Below, piece after piece: positions 34,346-43,107 of a DNA stretch of 64,000 nt; the first letter of the stretch is position 1, and each line of letters opens with the position of its first letter. This DNA is from Pistricoccus aurantiacus (lineage in GTDB: Bacteria > Pseudomonadota > Gammaproteobacteria > Pseudomonadales > Halomonadaceae), in NCBI RefSeq assembly GCF_042682565.1, contig NZ_JBHUIC010000008.1; one strand, given 5' to 3'. Under the pieces are notes generated by a model that was not told where the DNA came from, ran no database searches, and was given only the letters and a program-made list of their open reading frames with translations. The position numbers were made by a program, and so were the translations under genes.

Positions 34346-36589
34346 TTGCCAGCGAGTTCCCATCACCTTTCCCCCAGCGTGATCGCCGTGGCCCTCCCGA
34401 CGCCCCTGCGCCGTCTGTTCGACTACCGCCCTGGACAGGATATTCCGACTCAGGGCTGGCAGCCCGGCATGCGGGTGCGCGTTCCCTTCGGCACGCGCCA
34501 GATGGTGGGTATCGTGATCGAAGGTCGAGATACCAGCGAAATCCCGGCACAGCAGCTCAAGAGCGTTAGCGCCTGGCTCGATGACAGGCCGCTGCCGGAA
34601 GACTGGCTGTGGCTGGGGCGTTTCACCGCGCGCTACTACCAGCACGCCCTGGGCGACACCCTGCATCAGACCCTGCCGGTACTGCTGCGCCAGGGGAAAC
34701 CTCTGGAAGCCCGCACTCGGGAGCGCTGGCATGCGACGGCGCAAGGTCTGGAGATCGACCTCGCCAGCCTCGACCGAGCGCCACGCCAGGCGGCGCTTCT
34801 TGCCCTGTTACGACAGCATCCTCGCGGCCTGGTAATGCCGGCCTTGACCGCTCAGGATTTTACCCGAGCACAGCTGAGCGCTCTGGCGAAAAAAAACTTG
34901 GTCCGACATGAAATCGAAACCCTGGAAACTCGTTCGGAGTCGACCCGAGGGGGACTATTGGCGGAACCGGCGCTTCCGCTGCAGCGCCAGCAGTCCCAGG
35001 CGTTGGCCGCCCTGCATGAAAGCCTCGACGCATTTCAGCCTTATCTATTGCAAGGCGTTACCGGAAGCGGCAAGACGGAAGTCTATCTGCAGCTGATCGA
35101 GGCAATTGTCGCCAAGGGGCGCCAGGCGCTGGTGCTGATACCGGAAATCGGCCTGACGCCGCAGACCCTGGCTCGCTTTCGCAAACGCTTTCGCGTACCG
35201 GTGGTGGCGCTTCACTCGGGGCTTTCGGATCACGAGCGTCTGGACGGCTGGCTGGCGGCCATGAGCGGCCGAGCCCCCATCGTGATCGGCACCCGCTCCG
35301 CCATCTTCACGCCGCTGGCGAAGCCGGGAGTGATCATCGTCGACGAGGAGCATGACGGCTCCTTCAAGCAGCAGGACGGACTGCGCTATCATGCCCGGGA
35401 CCTGGCAGTGGTACGAGCGCGACGCCACGGCATTCCGCTGCTGCTGGGCAGCGCCACGCCTTCCTTGGAAAGCCTGGCCAAGGTCGAAAGCGGCGACTAT
35501 CGCCGCCTGCGTCTGGACCAACGGGCGAGCCGCCATCCCCCGGCGAAGCTGGAACTCGTCGAACTGCGCGGTCGCTCTCAGCAGGGCGGGCTGGTATCCC
35601 CGGTGATCGAGGCGCTGCGGCAAACCCTGGCGGCAGGCCACCAAGCCCTGGTGTTCATCAATCGGCGCGGCTTCGCGCCGACACTGGCTTGCCATCAGTG
35701 CGGCTGGATGGCCGAGTGTCCTTCCTGCGACGCTCGCATGACCTGGCATCGCCAGCCGCCGCGCCTGATCTGCCATCACTGCGATCGACAGCAGCGGCTG
35801 CCGGACATCTGCCCAACGTGCGCCAGCGCGGATCTGCGCCCGCTGGGTACCGGCACCGAGCGCACCGAGGAAACCTTGGCCGCCCTGTTTCCGGCGGTGC
35901 CGGTCCACCGCATCGACCGAGACAGCACCCGACGCAAGCACGCTTTCGAACAGACCCTGGAAGAGGTGCGCCGTGGCGAGCCCTGTCTGCTGGTAGGCAC
36001 CCAGATGCTGGCCAAGGGCCATCATCTACCTCACGTCACCTTGGTGGCGGTGGTCAACGCGGATGCAGGGCTCTATGCCAGCGACTTTCGCGCCCTGGAG
36101 CACAGCGCGCAACTGCTGATTCAGGTGGCTGGACGCGCCGGGCGTGCCGCGCATCCGGGTCGAGTCCTGGTACAAACCCTGCACAGCGATGATCCTCACC
36201 TGAAGCTGCTGGCGGAACAGGGCTACGATATCCTGGCGGAACAGTTGCTCCAGGAACGTCGCGCCGCCGCCCTGCCGCCCTTTCGCTTTCTGGCGCTGGC
36301 ACGTTTCGAAAGCGCCAAGGCGGAAGCCGCCACGACGCTGGCGGAGTCCGTGGCCCAGGAATTGAGGCAATGGCTTGAACAGCGCGACTTGGCGGTGGAT
36401 TGTCTGGGACCAGTACCCGCCCCCATGGAGCGGCGCCAGAATCGCTATCACGTTCAACTCTTGCTCGGCAGCGCTCGACGCAGCCAGCTGCACGAAGCCA
36501 GCGCCTGGCTGATTCAGTGGCTCGAAAATCACAGGGACGGGCGCCGAGTGCGCTGGTCGCTGGATATCGATCCGCAGACCTTGAGTTGA
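34346..36589 (+). CDS. priA: primosomal protein N' (replication restart helicase PriA)
   Basis: DNA helicase that reloads the replisome at stalled forks, 747 residues from the chosen start. The N-terminal 3' DNA-binding domain includes IAVALPTPLRRLFDYRPG. The helicase has Walker A GVTGSGKTEVYLQ and the DEEH box VDEEHDGSFKQQ. Eight zinc-binding cysteines are in CHQCGWMAECPSCDAR and CHHCDR through CPTCAS. The TTG at 34346 has GGAGG five bases upstream and starts just before the conserved domain; a GTG at 34313 is the alternative and would add 11 residues. Confidence 0.97.
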   Translation: MPASSHHLSPSVIAVALPTPLRRLFDYRPGQDIPTQGWQPGMRVRVPFGTRQMVGIVIEGRDTSEIPAQQLKSVSAWLDDRPLPEDWLWLGRFTARYYQHALGDTLHQTLPVLLRQGKPLEARTRERWHATAQGLEIDLASLDRAPRQAALLALLRQHPRGLVMPALTAQDFTRAQLSALAKKNLVRHEIETLETRSESTRGGLLAEPALPLQRQQSQALAALHESLDAFQPYLLQGVTGSGKTEVYLQLIEAIVAKGRQALVLIPEIGLTPQTLARFRKRFRVPVVALHSGLSDHERLDGWLAAMSGRAPIVIGTRSAIFTPLAKPGVIIVDEEHDGSFKQQDGLRYHARDLAVVRARRHGIPLLLGSATPSLESLAKVESGDYRRLRLDQRASRHPPAKLELVELRGRSQQGGLVSPVIEALRQTLAAGHQALVFINRRGFAPTLACHQCGWMAECPSCDARMTWHRQPPRLICHHCDRQQRLPDICPTCASADLRPLGTGTERTEETLAALFPAVPVHRIDRDSTRRKHAFEQTLEEVRRGEPCLLVGTQMLAKGHHLPHVTLVAVVNADAGLYASDFRALEHSAQLLIQVAGRAGRAAHPGRVLVQTLHSDDPHLKLLAEQGYDILAEQLLQERRAAALPPFRFLALARFESAKAEAATTLAESVAQELRQWLEQRDLAVDCLGPVPAPMERRQNRYHVQLLLGSARRSQLHEASAWLIQWLENHRDGRRVRWSLDIDPQTLS

Positions 36590-36716
36590 CCTGTCCGAGT
36601 CCGGGCTTTAAAGCCTGGACACAATTGCCGATAATAGCCGACCCGACAATACGGCTGGCCGAAATCGACGCTCAACCGTATTTCCTTGAATTCGGCTACA
36701 GGACATTCGTCTTTTC

Positions 36717-38402
36717 ATGAAAGCTACGCTTATCTCATTGCTTGAGCAGGCGTTGACGACGCTCAAGCAACAGGGCCTGTTGCCTCAGGATCTCACCCCC
36801 ACCATCAAGATCGACGCCACCAAGGACAAGACTCACGGTGATTACGCCACCAACCTTGCCCTGATGCTGGCCAAGCCCGCGGGCAAGAAGCCTCGAGAGC
36901 TGGCGGAAGCCCTGGTCGCCGCCTTGCCCGCGTCCTCAGCCGTGACGGATGTGGAAATCGCCGGCCCCGGCTTCATCAATTTCTTTGCCAGCGTCGACGC
37001 CACCGCCCGGATAATCGACGAAGTTCTGAGCCAGGGAGAAACTTTCGGCCGCAGCATGATCGGCCAGGGTCGCAAGGTACAGGTGGAGTTCGTCTCCGCC
37101 AACCCTACCGGCCCGCTGCACGTGGGCCACGGGCGAGGCGCCGCCATCGGCGACAGCCTGTGTCGCCTGCTGGAAGCCACCGGCTTCGACGTGACCCGGG
37201 AGTTCTACTACAACGACGCCGGGGCGCAGATCGTCAACCTGGCGCGCTCCGTTCAGGCTCGGGCCAAGGGTCTGGTCCCTGAGGATCCGAGTTGGCCGGA
37301 AGACGGCTACCGCGGCGGTTATATTCTCGACGTCGCCAACAGCTATCTCGCCGGTGAGCGAGTAGACGCGGACGACCGGCACGTGACCGGCAAGGGCGAC
37401 CCGGAGGATCTCGAGGCGATTCGCGATTTCGCCGTGGCCTATCTGCGCCGGGAACAGGATCTCGATCTCAAGGCCTTCGGGGTGGAATTCGACGTCTACT
37501 TTCTGGAATCCTCTCTTTATACCCAGGGCAAGGTCGAGGCCACGGTGAAGCGGCTGGTCGAGGGCGGCCATACCTACGAGCAGGACGGCGCCCTGTGGCT
37601 CAAAACCACGGATTTCGGCGACGACAAGGATCGGGTGATGCGCAAGCAGGACGGCGGCTACACCTACTTCCTGCCGGATGTCGCCTATCATCTGGACAAG
37701 TGGCAACGCGGCTTCAAGCAGGTGGTCAACGAACAGGGGGCGGATCATCACTCCACGGTGACCCGGGTGCGGGCAGGGCTGCAGGCGTTGGAAGTCGGCA
37801 TTCCCCAGGGCTTTCCGGACTACGTGCTGCACCAGATGGTGCTGGTCACCCGCTCCGGGGTGGAGGTCAAGCTTTCCAAGCGTGCCGGCAGCTACGTGAC
37901 CCTGCGCGACCTGATCGACGAGGTGGGCCGGGATGCCACCCGCTACTTCCTCGTCGCTCGGCGGGCGGATTCCCAGTTGACCTTCGACATCGACCTGGCC
38001 CGCTCCCAGACCAACGATAACCCGGTCTATTACATTCAGTACGCTCACGCGCGGATCTGCAGCGTGCAGCGCAAGGCGGAGCGAGAGGGGTTGTATTTTT
38101 CCCTCGACCTGGCCCTGGATAATCTATCGCTGCTGGAAGCAGACGCGGAAAAGGCGCTGATGAATCGCCTGGCGCGCTTCTCCGAAGTAGTGGAGCACGC
38201 GGCCAGAAGCCGCGAACCCCAGCAGATCGCCCAGTATCTGCAGGATCTGGCGGCGGATTTTCATACCTGCTACAACGCGGTCAAAGTCATGGTGGAAGAC
38301 GAAGCGCTGCGCAACGCCCGGCTGGCCCTGGCCCTGGCGACGCGCCAGGTACTGGCAAATGGCCTCGCGTTGCTCGGCGTCAGCGCCCCGGAGGAGATGT
38401 AA
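36717..38402 (+). CDS. argS: arginyl-tRNA synthetase
   Basis: Class I synthetase charging tRNA-Arg, 561 residues. The HIGH motif is in NPTGPLHVGHGRGAAIGD (about 122-139). The KMSKS-like loop is KLSKRAGSYVTL, the degenerate form usual for ArgS. The C-terminal anticodon-binding DALR domain ends GLALLGVSAPEEM. It lies between priA and the SPOR gene; the stop is three bases before the next ATG, so the two are coupled. Confidence 0.99.
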   Translation: MKATLISLLEQALTTLKQQGLLPQDLTPTIKIDATKDKTHGDYATNLALMLAKPAGKKPRELAEALVAALPASSAVTDVEIAGPGFINFFASVDATARIIDEVLSQGETFGRSMIGQGRKVQVEFVSANPTGPLHVGHGRGAAIGDSLCRLLEATGFDVTREFYYNDAGAQIVNLARSVQARAKGLVPEDPSWPEDGYRGGYILDVANSYLAGERVDADDRHVTGKGDPEDLEAIRDFAVAYLRREQDLDLKAFGVEFDVYFLESSLYTQGKVEATVKRLVEGGHTYEQDGALWLKTTDFGDDKDRVMRKQDGGYTYFLPDVAYHLDKWQRGFKQVVNEQGADHHSTVTRVRAGLQALEVGIPQGFPDYVLHQMVLVTRSGVEVKLSKRAGSYVTLRDLIDEVGRDATRYFLVARRADSQLTFDIDLARSQTNDNPVYYIQYAHARICSVQRKAEREGLYFSLDLALDNLSLLEADAEKALMNRLARFSEVVEHAARSREPQQIAQYLQDLAADFHTCYNAVKVMVEDEALRNARLALALATRQVLANGLALLGVSAPEEM

Positions 38403-38405
38403 GTC

Positions 38406-39113
38406 ATGGCGGAGCGTCAGACCAAGCCGAAAAGCAAGCGTTCTGCGCCAAAAAGTGGCGCCACGACACGCAAGACTCCATCCAAGCCCCGGGCCGGCCT
38501 GCCGGGCTGGTTGTGGGGCCTGGCTGGACTGGTAGCAGGATTTTTTCTCGCCCAGTACGTGCAGGAGTCCGCCCCGCCGATGCCCGCCACGGTGCTGTCC
38601 AAGCCTGATGCGGCCAATCAGGGTAGAGAGCAGGCGAGGGGCGAAGACGACGCCGACTCGACAATGCCGACCTTCGAGTTTTACACCCTGCTTCCGGAGT
38701 CGGAAGTGGTGGCGCCGCAGCAGTCGAAGGCTACCGCCCCCAAGCCACCGCCCCAGGCACCGGCGAACGACGACAAGCCACAAGAAGTCGCCACCGTCGA
38801 TCCTATCGCCGCTCAGCTGGCGCGTCAGGAAGCCGCCGAGGCAAACCGCGCGGCAAGCGCCACCAAGGCTGACGGCCACCGCTATATGCTCCAGGCCGCC
38901 TCCTTCCGCAGTACCGATGACGCGGCGCGCATGGCCAGTCGTCTCAAGGACTTCGGCCTGCTGGCGCGTATCACCCAGGTCAAGGGCGGCGACGGCAACA
39001 CCTGGCATCGAGTGCAGGTAGGGCCCTACACGGATACCGCGGAGCTCAATCGCGCCCAGGATCTGATGGTGGCGCAGGGGATAGAACCGCTGATGATTCG
39101 CCTGCAACGCTAA
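38406..39113 (+). CDS. SPOR-domain membrane protein (FtsN-like)
   Basis: 235-residue bitopic protein. A basic cytoplasmic N-terminus (KPKSKRSAPKSGATTRKTPS) leads to one membrane helix (WLWGLAGLVAGFFLAQYV, about 35-53), a long proline- and charge-rich periplasmic linker, and a C-terminal SPOR domain (about 155-233; YMLQAASFRSTDDAARM, WHRVQVGPYTD) that binds denuded glycan strands at the septum. This is the architecture of FtsN and of the protein encoded next to argS in Pseudomonas, where hslVU follow. Here hslVU are missing and a rearrangement point follows directly. Confidence 0.93.
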   Translation: MAERQTKPKSKRSAPKSGATTRKTPSKPRAGLPGWLWGLAGLVAGFFLAQYVQESAPPMPATVLSKPDAANQGREQARGEDDADSTMPTFEFYTLLPESEVVAPQQSKATAPKPPPQAPANDDKPQEVATVDPIAAQLARQEAAEANRAASATKADGHRYMLQAASFRSTDDAARMASRLKDFGLLARITQVKGGDGNTWHRVQVGPYTDTAELNRAQDLMVAQGIEPLMIRLQR

Positions 39114-39223
39114 GCCGCCAGGCTGACCCATACCGTCTCGAGATCGGAATACTCTTCCAGGGAATGGTAGGATTTGTCGCGACCGTTGCCGGCCTGCTTG
39201 ACGCCGTCGAAAGGCATGGTCTA
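39110..39223 (-). pseudogene. vestigial C-terminus of a PuuC-like aldehyde dehydrogenase
   Basis: On the minus strand the frame reads MPFDGVKQAGNGRDKSYHSL, EEYSDLETVWVSLAA, stop (TAG at 39110-39112). This closely parallels the end of the full aldehyde dehydrogenase at 39923-41425 (MPFGGVKQSGNGRDKSYHSL...). About nine in ten bases agree over roughly 100 bp. The stop overlaps the stop of the SPOR gene on the other strand. Upstream the homology ends abruptly after the codon for the first Met. It is a leftover of a duplicated or displaced gene end. Confidence 0.85.
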
Positions 39224-39265
39224 AGTGAAGGGCTTCGATTATATATACTTTGTATCGCTAACACT

Positions 39266-39751
39266 TTACCCACGACGGGAAGCAAGCTCCCGCGTAAGGA
39301 TAGACACGCTCACGCCTTGGTAGTCCAGCGTTTCCTTATCTTTCCAGCCCAATCGATGATAGAGCGCTTGTTGATCCGGGGTGAACAAGTAAAGCCTTGT
39401 TATCCCCACGCTCTGGGCTTCGCATTCGACTTTCCTGACCAGACGTGAAGCAATACCTTGCCCGCGCCATTCGGGTAGCACGTATACCGAGGCCAGCCAC
39501 GGGCTAAGTTCGCGACGTGTCTCCATGTCCGCTTCAACCAGACTCGCAGTGGCGACGGGATACCCCTTGACAAGCGCAAGAAGCACGGCTGGGATTCCGT
39601 CGAAACTACACTCCCGAAGCAGTTCTTCTTGCCAGGCCTCTTGAGACGTTTTCGGAGACAGATTACCCCATTGCTCGTATTGCCACTTGGCAACCAACGT
39701 CAGATGCGGCGAACCCGGCAAAAGACGCCGTATTTCCAGGGTTTCAAGCAT
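39266..39751 (-). CDS. GNAT-family N-acetyltransferase
   Basis: 161-residue acetyltransferase of the Gcn5-related fold. The acetyl-CoA loop is ASVYVLPEWRGQGIASRLV (about 90-108; R-G-Q-G-I-A matches the Q/R-x-x-G-x-G/A motif). LYLFTPDQQALYHRLGWK is the conserved C-terminal motif B region. The substrate is unknown. It lies between two copies of an aldehyde dehydrogenase end, so it was probably brought in by the same event that left the duplicate. A role on polyamines is tempting from context but unsupported by motif. Confidence 0.85.
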   Translation of the reverse strand: MLETLEIRRLLPGSPHLTLVAKWQYEQWGNLSPKTSQEAWQEELLRECSFDGIPAVLLALVKGYPVATASLVEADMETRRELSPWLASVYVLPEWRGQGIASRLVRKVECEAQSVGITRLYLFTPDQQALYHRLGWKDKETLDYQGVSVSILTRELASRRG

Positions 39752-39922
39752 GGCTCTATCTCTTGACGTGGCTTACATCGAACGCGGAATGACACGATGG
39801 ACCGCAGTGATAACGACGTATGGAACATAAAGCCACGCCAATACTCCCAGAGAGTCGCCTTGCAGCCCATGGATTCCAGCGACTGAGCAAGCCTTCAGAG
39901 GGCATAAGCCTTCCAGGAGCCA

Positions 39923-41425
39923 TCAGGTCGCAAGCGACACCCACACCGTCTTGAGATCGGAATACTCCTCCAGGGAATGGTAGGACTTGTCCCGGCCGTT
40001 GCCGGACTGCTTGACGCCGCCGAAGGGCATGGTCTGGTCGCCGCCGGCCCAGTTGTTGACGTAGACCTGGCCGGACTGCAGGCGTCGTGAGACGCGCATG
40101 ATGCGGTCGATATCCTGGCTCCACAGCCCGGCGGCGAGGCCGTAGACGGTGTCGTTGGCCAGGCGGATCGCCTCTTCCTCCGTGTCGAAGCCGAATACGG
40201 CGAGCACCGGGCCGAAGATTTCCTCCCGGCCGATGGTCATGTCCCGGGTCACGCTATCGAACACCGTGGGGGGAATAAACAGGCCGCCGCTCTCCGCGTC
40301 GATCGCTTCGCCGCCCACCCGCAGCCGAGCGCCCTCTTCCACGCCCTGGCGGATATAGTCCAGCACGCGGCGGTATTGTGCCTCATCGACAATGGCGCCC
40401 ATAAAACTTTCCGGATCGAGAGGATCGCCGGGCTGCATGGTTTCCGCCGCAGCCAATACCCGCTCGATGAAATCCTCGCGAATACTGTTTTCCACCAGCA
40501 GCCGGGAGCCGGCGATGCACACCTCACCCTGGTTACGAAAGATCGCCGCAGCGGCATTTCGGGCCACCGCGTCCAGATCCTTGCAGTCGGCGAAGACGAT
40601 ATTCGGGCTCTTGCCGCCGCATTCCAGATAGACCTTCTTGAGGTTCGACTGGCCGGCGTATTGCAAGAGCTGCTTGCCCACTTGGGTGGATCCGGTGAAG
40701 GACAGGCAGTCCACGTCCATGGAAAGCGCCAGGGCCTTGCCCACGGTGTGGCCGAAGCCGGGCAGCACCTGGAAGACGCCGGAGGGCAATCCGGCCTCCT
40801 TGACCAGGCTCGCCAGGCGCAGGGCGGAAAGCGGCGATTTCTCCGAGGGCTTGAGGATCACGCTGTTGCCAGCGGCGAGGGCCGGGGCAATCTTCCAGGC
40901 GGTCATCATCAGCGGGAAATTCCAGGGCACGATGGAGGCCACCACGCCGATAGGCTCTCGCAGCACCAGACCCAAGGCATCCTCGCCGGTAGGCGCCACC
41001 TCGCCGTAGAGCTTGTCGATGGTTTCCGCATGATGACGCAGACAGCCGATGGCGCCGGCCATGTCCCCAAGGGAGCTCGACACCGGCTTGCCCATGTCCA
41101 GGGTATCCAGCAGCGCCAGCTCATGCTTGTTGGCTTCCATCAAATCCGCCAGGCGCAGCAGGGTTCGCTTGCGCTCGATGGGGGGGAGCCGGGACCATTC
41201 GCCGCCTTCGAAGGCACGCCGGGCGTGATTCACGGCAATATCCGCGTCCGCCTGATCGCAGCTGGCGATATTAGCGAGCCGCACGCCGGTGGCGGGATTG
41301 ATGGTCTCGAAGGTCTCGCCGCTCTGCGAGGCCACGAAGTCATCGTTGATATAGGCGCGAGTCTCGAAGGCTTGGGACTGCGCCAGCGTTTGCCAATCCG
41401 CACGGGTCTGTGGCTGGGCATTCAT
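39923..41425 (-). CDS. puuC: aldehyde dehydrogenase of polyamine catabolism (PuuC/KauB type)
   Basis: NAD(P)-dependent dehydrogenase of 500 residues, most likely acting on gamma-glutamyl-gamma-aminobutyraldehyde or 4-aminobutyraldehyde. Seen: the coenzyme region PWNFPLMMTAWKIAPALAAG, GSTQVGKQLL, the catalytic Glu in LECGGKSPNIVF, and the nucleophile Cys303 in NQGEVCIAGSR. The ATG overlaps the stop of the upstream aminotransferase by 4 bp, indicating translational coupling and a shared pathway: the aminotransferase makes the aldehyde, this enzyme oxidises it. Confidence 0.9.
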   Translation of the reverse strand: MNAQPQTRADWQTLAQSQAFETRAYINDDFVASQSGETFETINPATGVRLANIASCDQADADIAVNHARRAFEGGEWSRLPPIERKRTLLRLADLMEANKHELALLDTLDMGKPVSSSLGDMAGAIGCLRHHAETIDKLYGEVAPTGEDALGLVLREPIGVVASIVPWNFPLMMTAWKIAPALAAGNSVILKPSEKSPLSALRLASLVKEAGLPSGVFQVLPGFGHTVGKALALSMDVDCLSFTGSTQVGKQLLQYAGQSNLKKVYLECGGKSPNIVFADCKDLDAVARNAAAAIFRNQGEVCIAGSRLLVENSIREDFIERVLAAAETMQPGDPLDPESFMGAIVDEAQYRRVLDYIRQGVEEGARLRVGGEAIDAESGGLFIPPTVFDSVTRDMTIGREEIFGPVLAVFGFDTEEEAIRLANDTVYGLAAGLWSQDIDRIMRVSRRLQSGQVYVNNWAGGDQTMPFGGVKQSGNGRDKSYHSLEEYSDLKTVWVSLAT

Positions 41426-42807
41426 AGGGCGAGCTCCTTCTGCTGAGCGTGGGCCAGTCGGGCGGCGGTTTCATCCAGGGCGCGACGCGCCAGGTCCACC
41501 AGTTCGTCGATCTGCTCACGAGTGATCACCAGCGGCGGAGAAATCACCATGATGTCTCCCACGGAGCGCATCACCAGGCCGCTGTCGAAGCAGATATCCC
41601 GGCAGACGTTGCCCGCGCTCAGGGACTTGTCGAAACGTGCATTGGTGGTCTTGTCCGCTACCAGTTCCAGGGCGCCCATCAGGCCGACGCTGCGCGCTTC
41701 ACCGACGATGGGATGCTCGGCCAGCTCCGCCCAGCGCTTGGCCAGGTAGGGCGCCAGATTGTCGCGAACATTGTCGACCACGCCTTCTTCCTCGAGCAGT
41801 TCGAGATTTCTCAGTGCTACCGCGGCACAGGTGGGGTGCCCGGAATAGGTGAAGCCGTGGAAGAATTCACCGCCTTCCTCGATCAGGGTTTCCGCCACCA
41901 GGTCACCGACCAGCACGCCGCCGATAGGCAGGTAGCCGGAAGACAGTCCCTTGGCGATGGGCATCAGGTCCGGCGTCAGACCATAGTATGTGCTGCCGAA
42001 CCATTCGCCGAGCCGCCCGAAACCGCAGATCACCTCGTCGGCGATCAACAGAATGTCGTACCTGGCAAGCACTTCCTTGACCGCCGGCCAGTAGCTGTCC
42101 GGCGGTATGATCGCACCACCGGCACCCTGCACCGGCTCGGCGATAAAGGCGGCGACGTTGTCTTCGCCGAGCTCCAGAATCCGATCCTCGATGGCCTGGG
42201 CGCATTCGCGGCCGAATTCCTCCGGTGACGTGTGTTGGCCTTCACCGAACCAATAGGGCTGACGCACATGGGTGATGCCTGGCACGCAGGGGCCGCCCTG
42301 TTCGTGCATCAACGCCATGCCGCCGAGACTCATGCCCGCCACGGTGGAGCCGTGATAGCCGTTCTCACGGCCGATGATCCACTTCTTTTCCGGCTTGCCC
42401 TTGAGCGCCCAGTAGCGGCGCACCATGCGCAGCACCGTGTCGTTGGCTTCGGAGCCGGAGCCGGTGAAGAACACCCGGTTCATGTTCCCCGGTGCCAGTT
42501 GGCAGAGTTTTTCCGCAAGCTTCACCACCGGCGCGTGGGTGGTCTTGAAGAAACTGTTGTAGAAAGGCAGTTCACGCAGCTGGTGAGTGGCGGCCTCCAC
42601 CAGCTCCTCGCGACCATAGCCGATATTGACGCACCAGAGCCCGGCCATGCCATCAAGAATGCGCTTGCCATCCGCATCGAAGATGTAAACGCCTTCCGCA
42701 TGAGTGATGATGCGACTGCCTTCTTCACCGAGTGCCTTGAAATCGGTGAAGGGGTGCAGGTAATGGTCGCGATCCAGACGCTTGAGTTCAGCAGGTGAAT
42801 GGCGCAT
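41422..42807 (-). CDS. spuC: class III polyamine aminotransferase (SpuC-like)
   Basis: PLP-dependent omega-transaminase of 461 residues, probably putrescine:pyruvate. The start MRHSPAELKRLDRDHYLHPFTD is typical of SpuC. Seen: FFTGSGSEANDTVLRMVRR, NGYHGSTVAGMSLGG, the PLP-binding Asp in LLIADEVICGFGRLGEWFG, and the Schiff-base Lys286 in PIAKGLSSGYLP. A longer frame reaches 42939, but the extra 44 residues are not family-like and cover the intergenic operator region. It is coupled to the dehydrogenase gene. Confidence 0.9.
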   Translation of the reverse strand: MRHSPAELKRLDRDHYLHPFTDFKALGEEGSRIITHAEGVYIFDADGKRILDGMAGLWCVNIGYGREELVEAATHQLRELPFYNSFFKTTHAPVVKLAEKLCQLAPGNMNRVFFTGSGSEANDTVLRMVRRYWALKGKPEKKWIIGRENGYHGSTVAGMSLGGMALMHEQGGPCVPGITHVRQPYWFGEGQHTSPEEFGRECAQAIEDRILELGEDNVAAFIAEPVQGAGGAIIPPDSYWPAVKEVLARYDILLIADEVICGFGRLGEWFGSTYYGLTPDLMPIAKGLSSGYLPIGGVLVGDLVAETLIEEGGEFFHGFTYSGHPTCAAVALRNLELLEEEGVVDNVRDNLAPYLAKRWAELAEHPIVGEARSVGLMGALELVADKTTNARFDKSLSAGNVCRDICFDSGLVMRSVGDIMVISPPLVITREQIDELVDLARRALDETAARLAHAQQKELAL

Positions 42808-43107
42808 ACCGAAATCCTCTTGAAGCAAAATAGATATCTTGTGTTGTGATTTACTCAACATATCTCTCAGGGAATCACTTGCCAAGCTCTTTTGCAATCG
42901 TTTATGGCTTTCTAGCCATAAAGCATTGATAAGTATCACTTCACCACATACAGAAACTAACGTCGTAGACGAATTATTGTTGTTTCTTAATTGACATACC
43001 GATCAACCTTGGTCATTTTTCAACAACGACCATGCCAACAATCTCTACTGAGCGATTTCTGTCCCAGCGAACTCTACGCCAACAATAATCCACGGAGCAC
43101 TCCCAAC
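42808..43107. promoter_or_regulatory. divergent promoter region with an 8-bp inverted repeat
   Basis: About 300 bp between the aminotransferase (leftwards) and antiporter (rightwards) genes, AT-richer than both. It contains TTTATGGC (42901-42908) and GCCATAAA (42915-42922), a perfect inverted repeat with a six-base spacer, and a weaker TGTTG-N9-CAACA at 42842-42860. Either could be the operator for a regulator of the amine genes. Confidence 0.45.
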
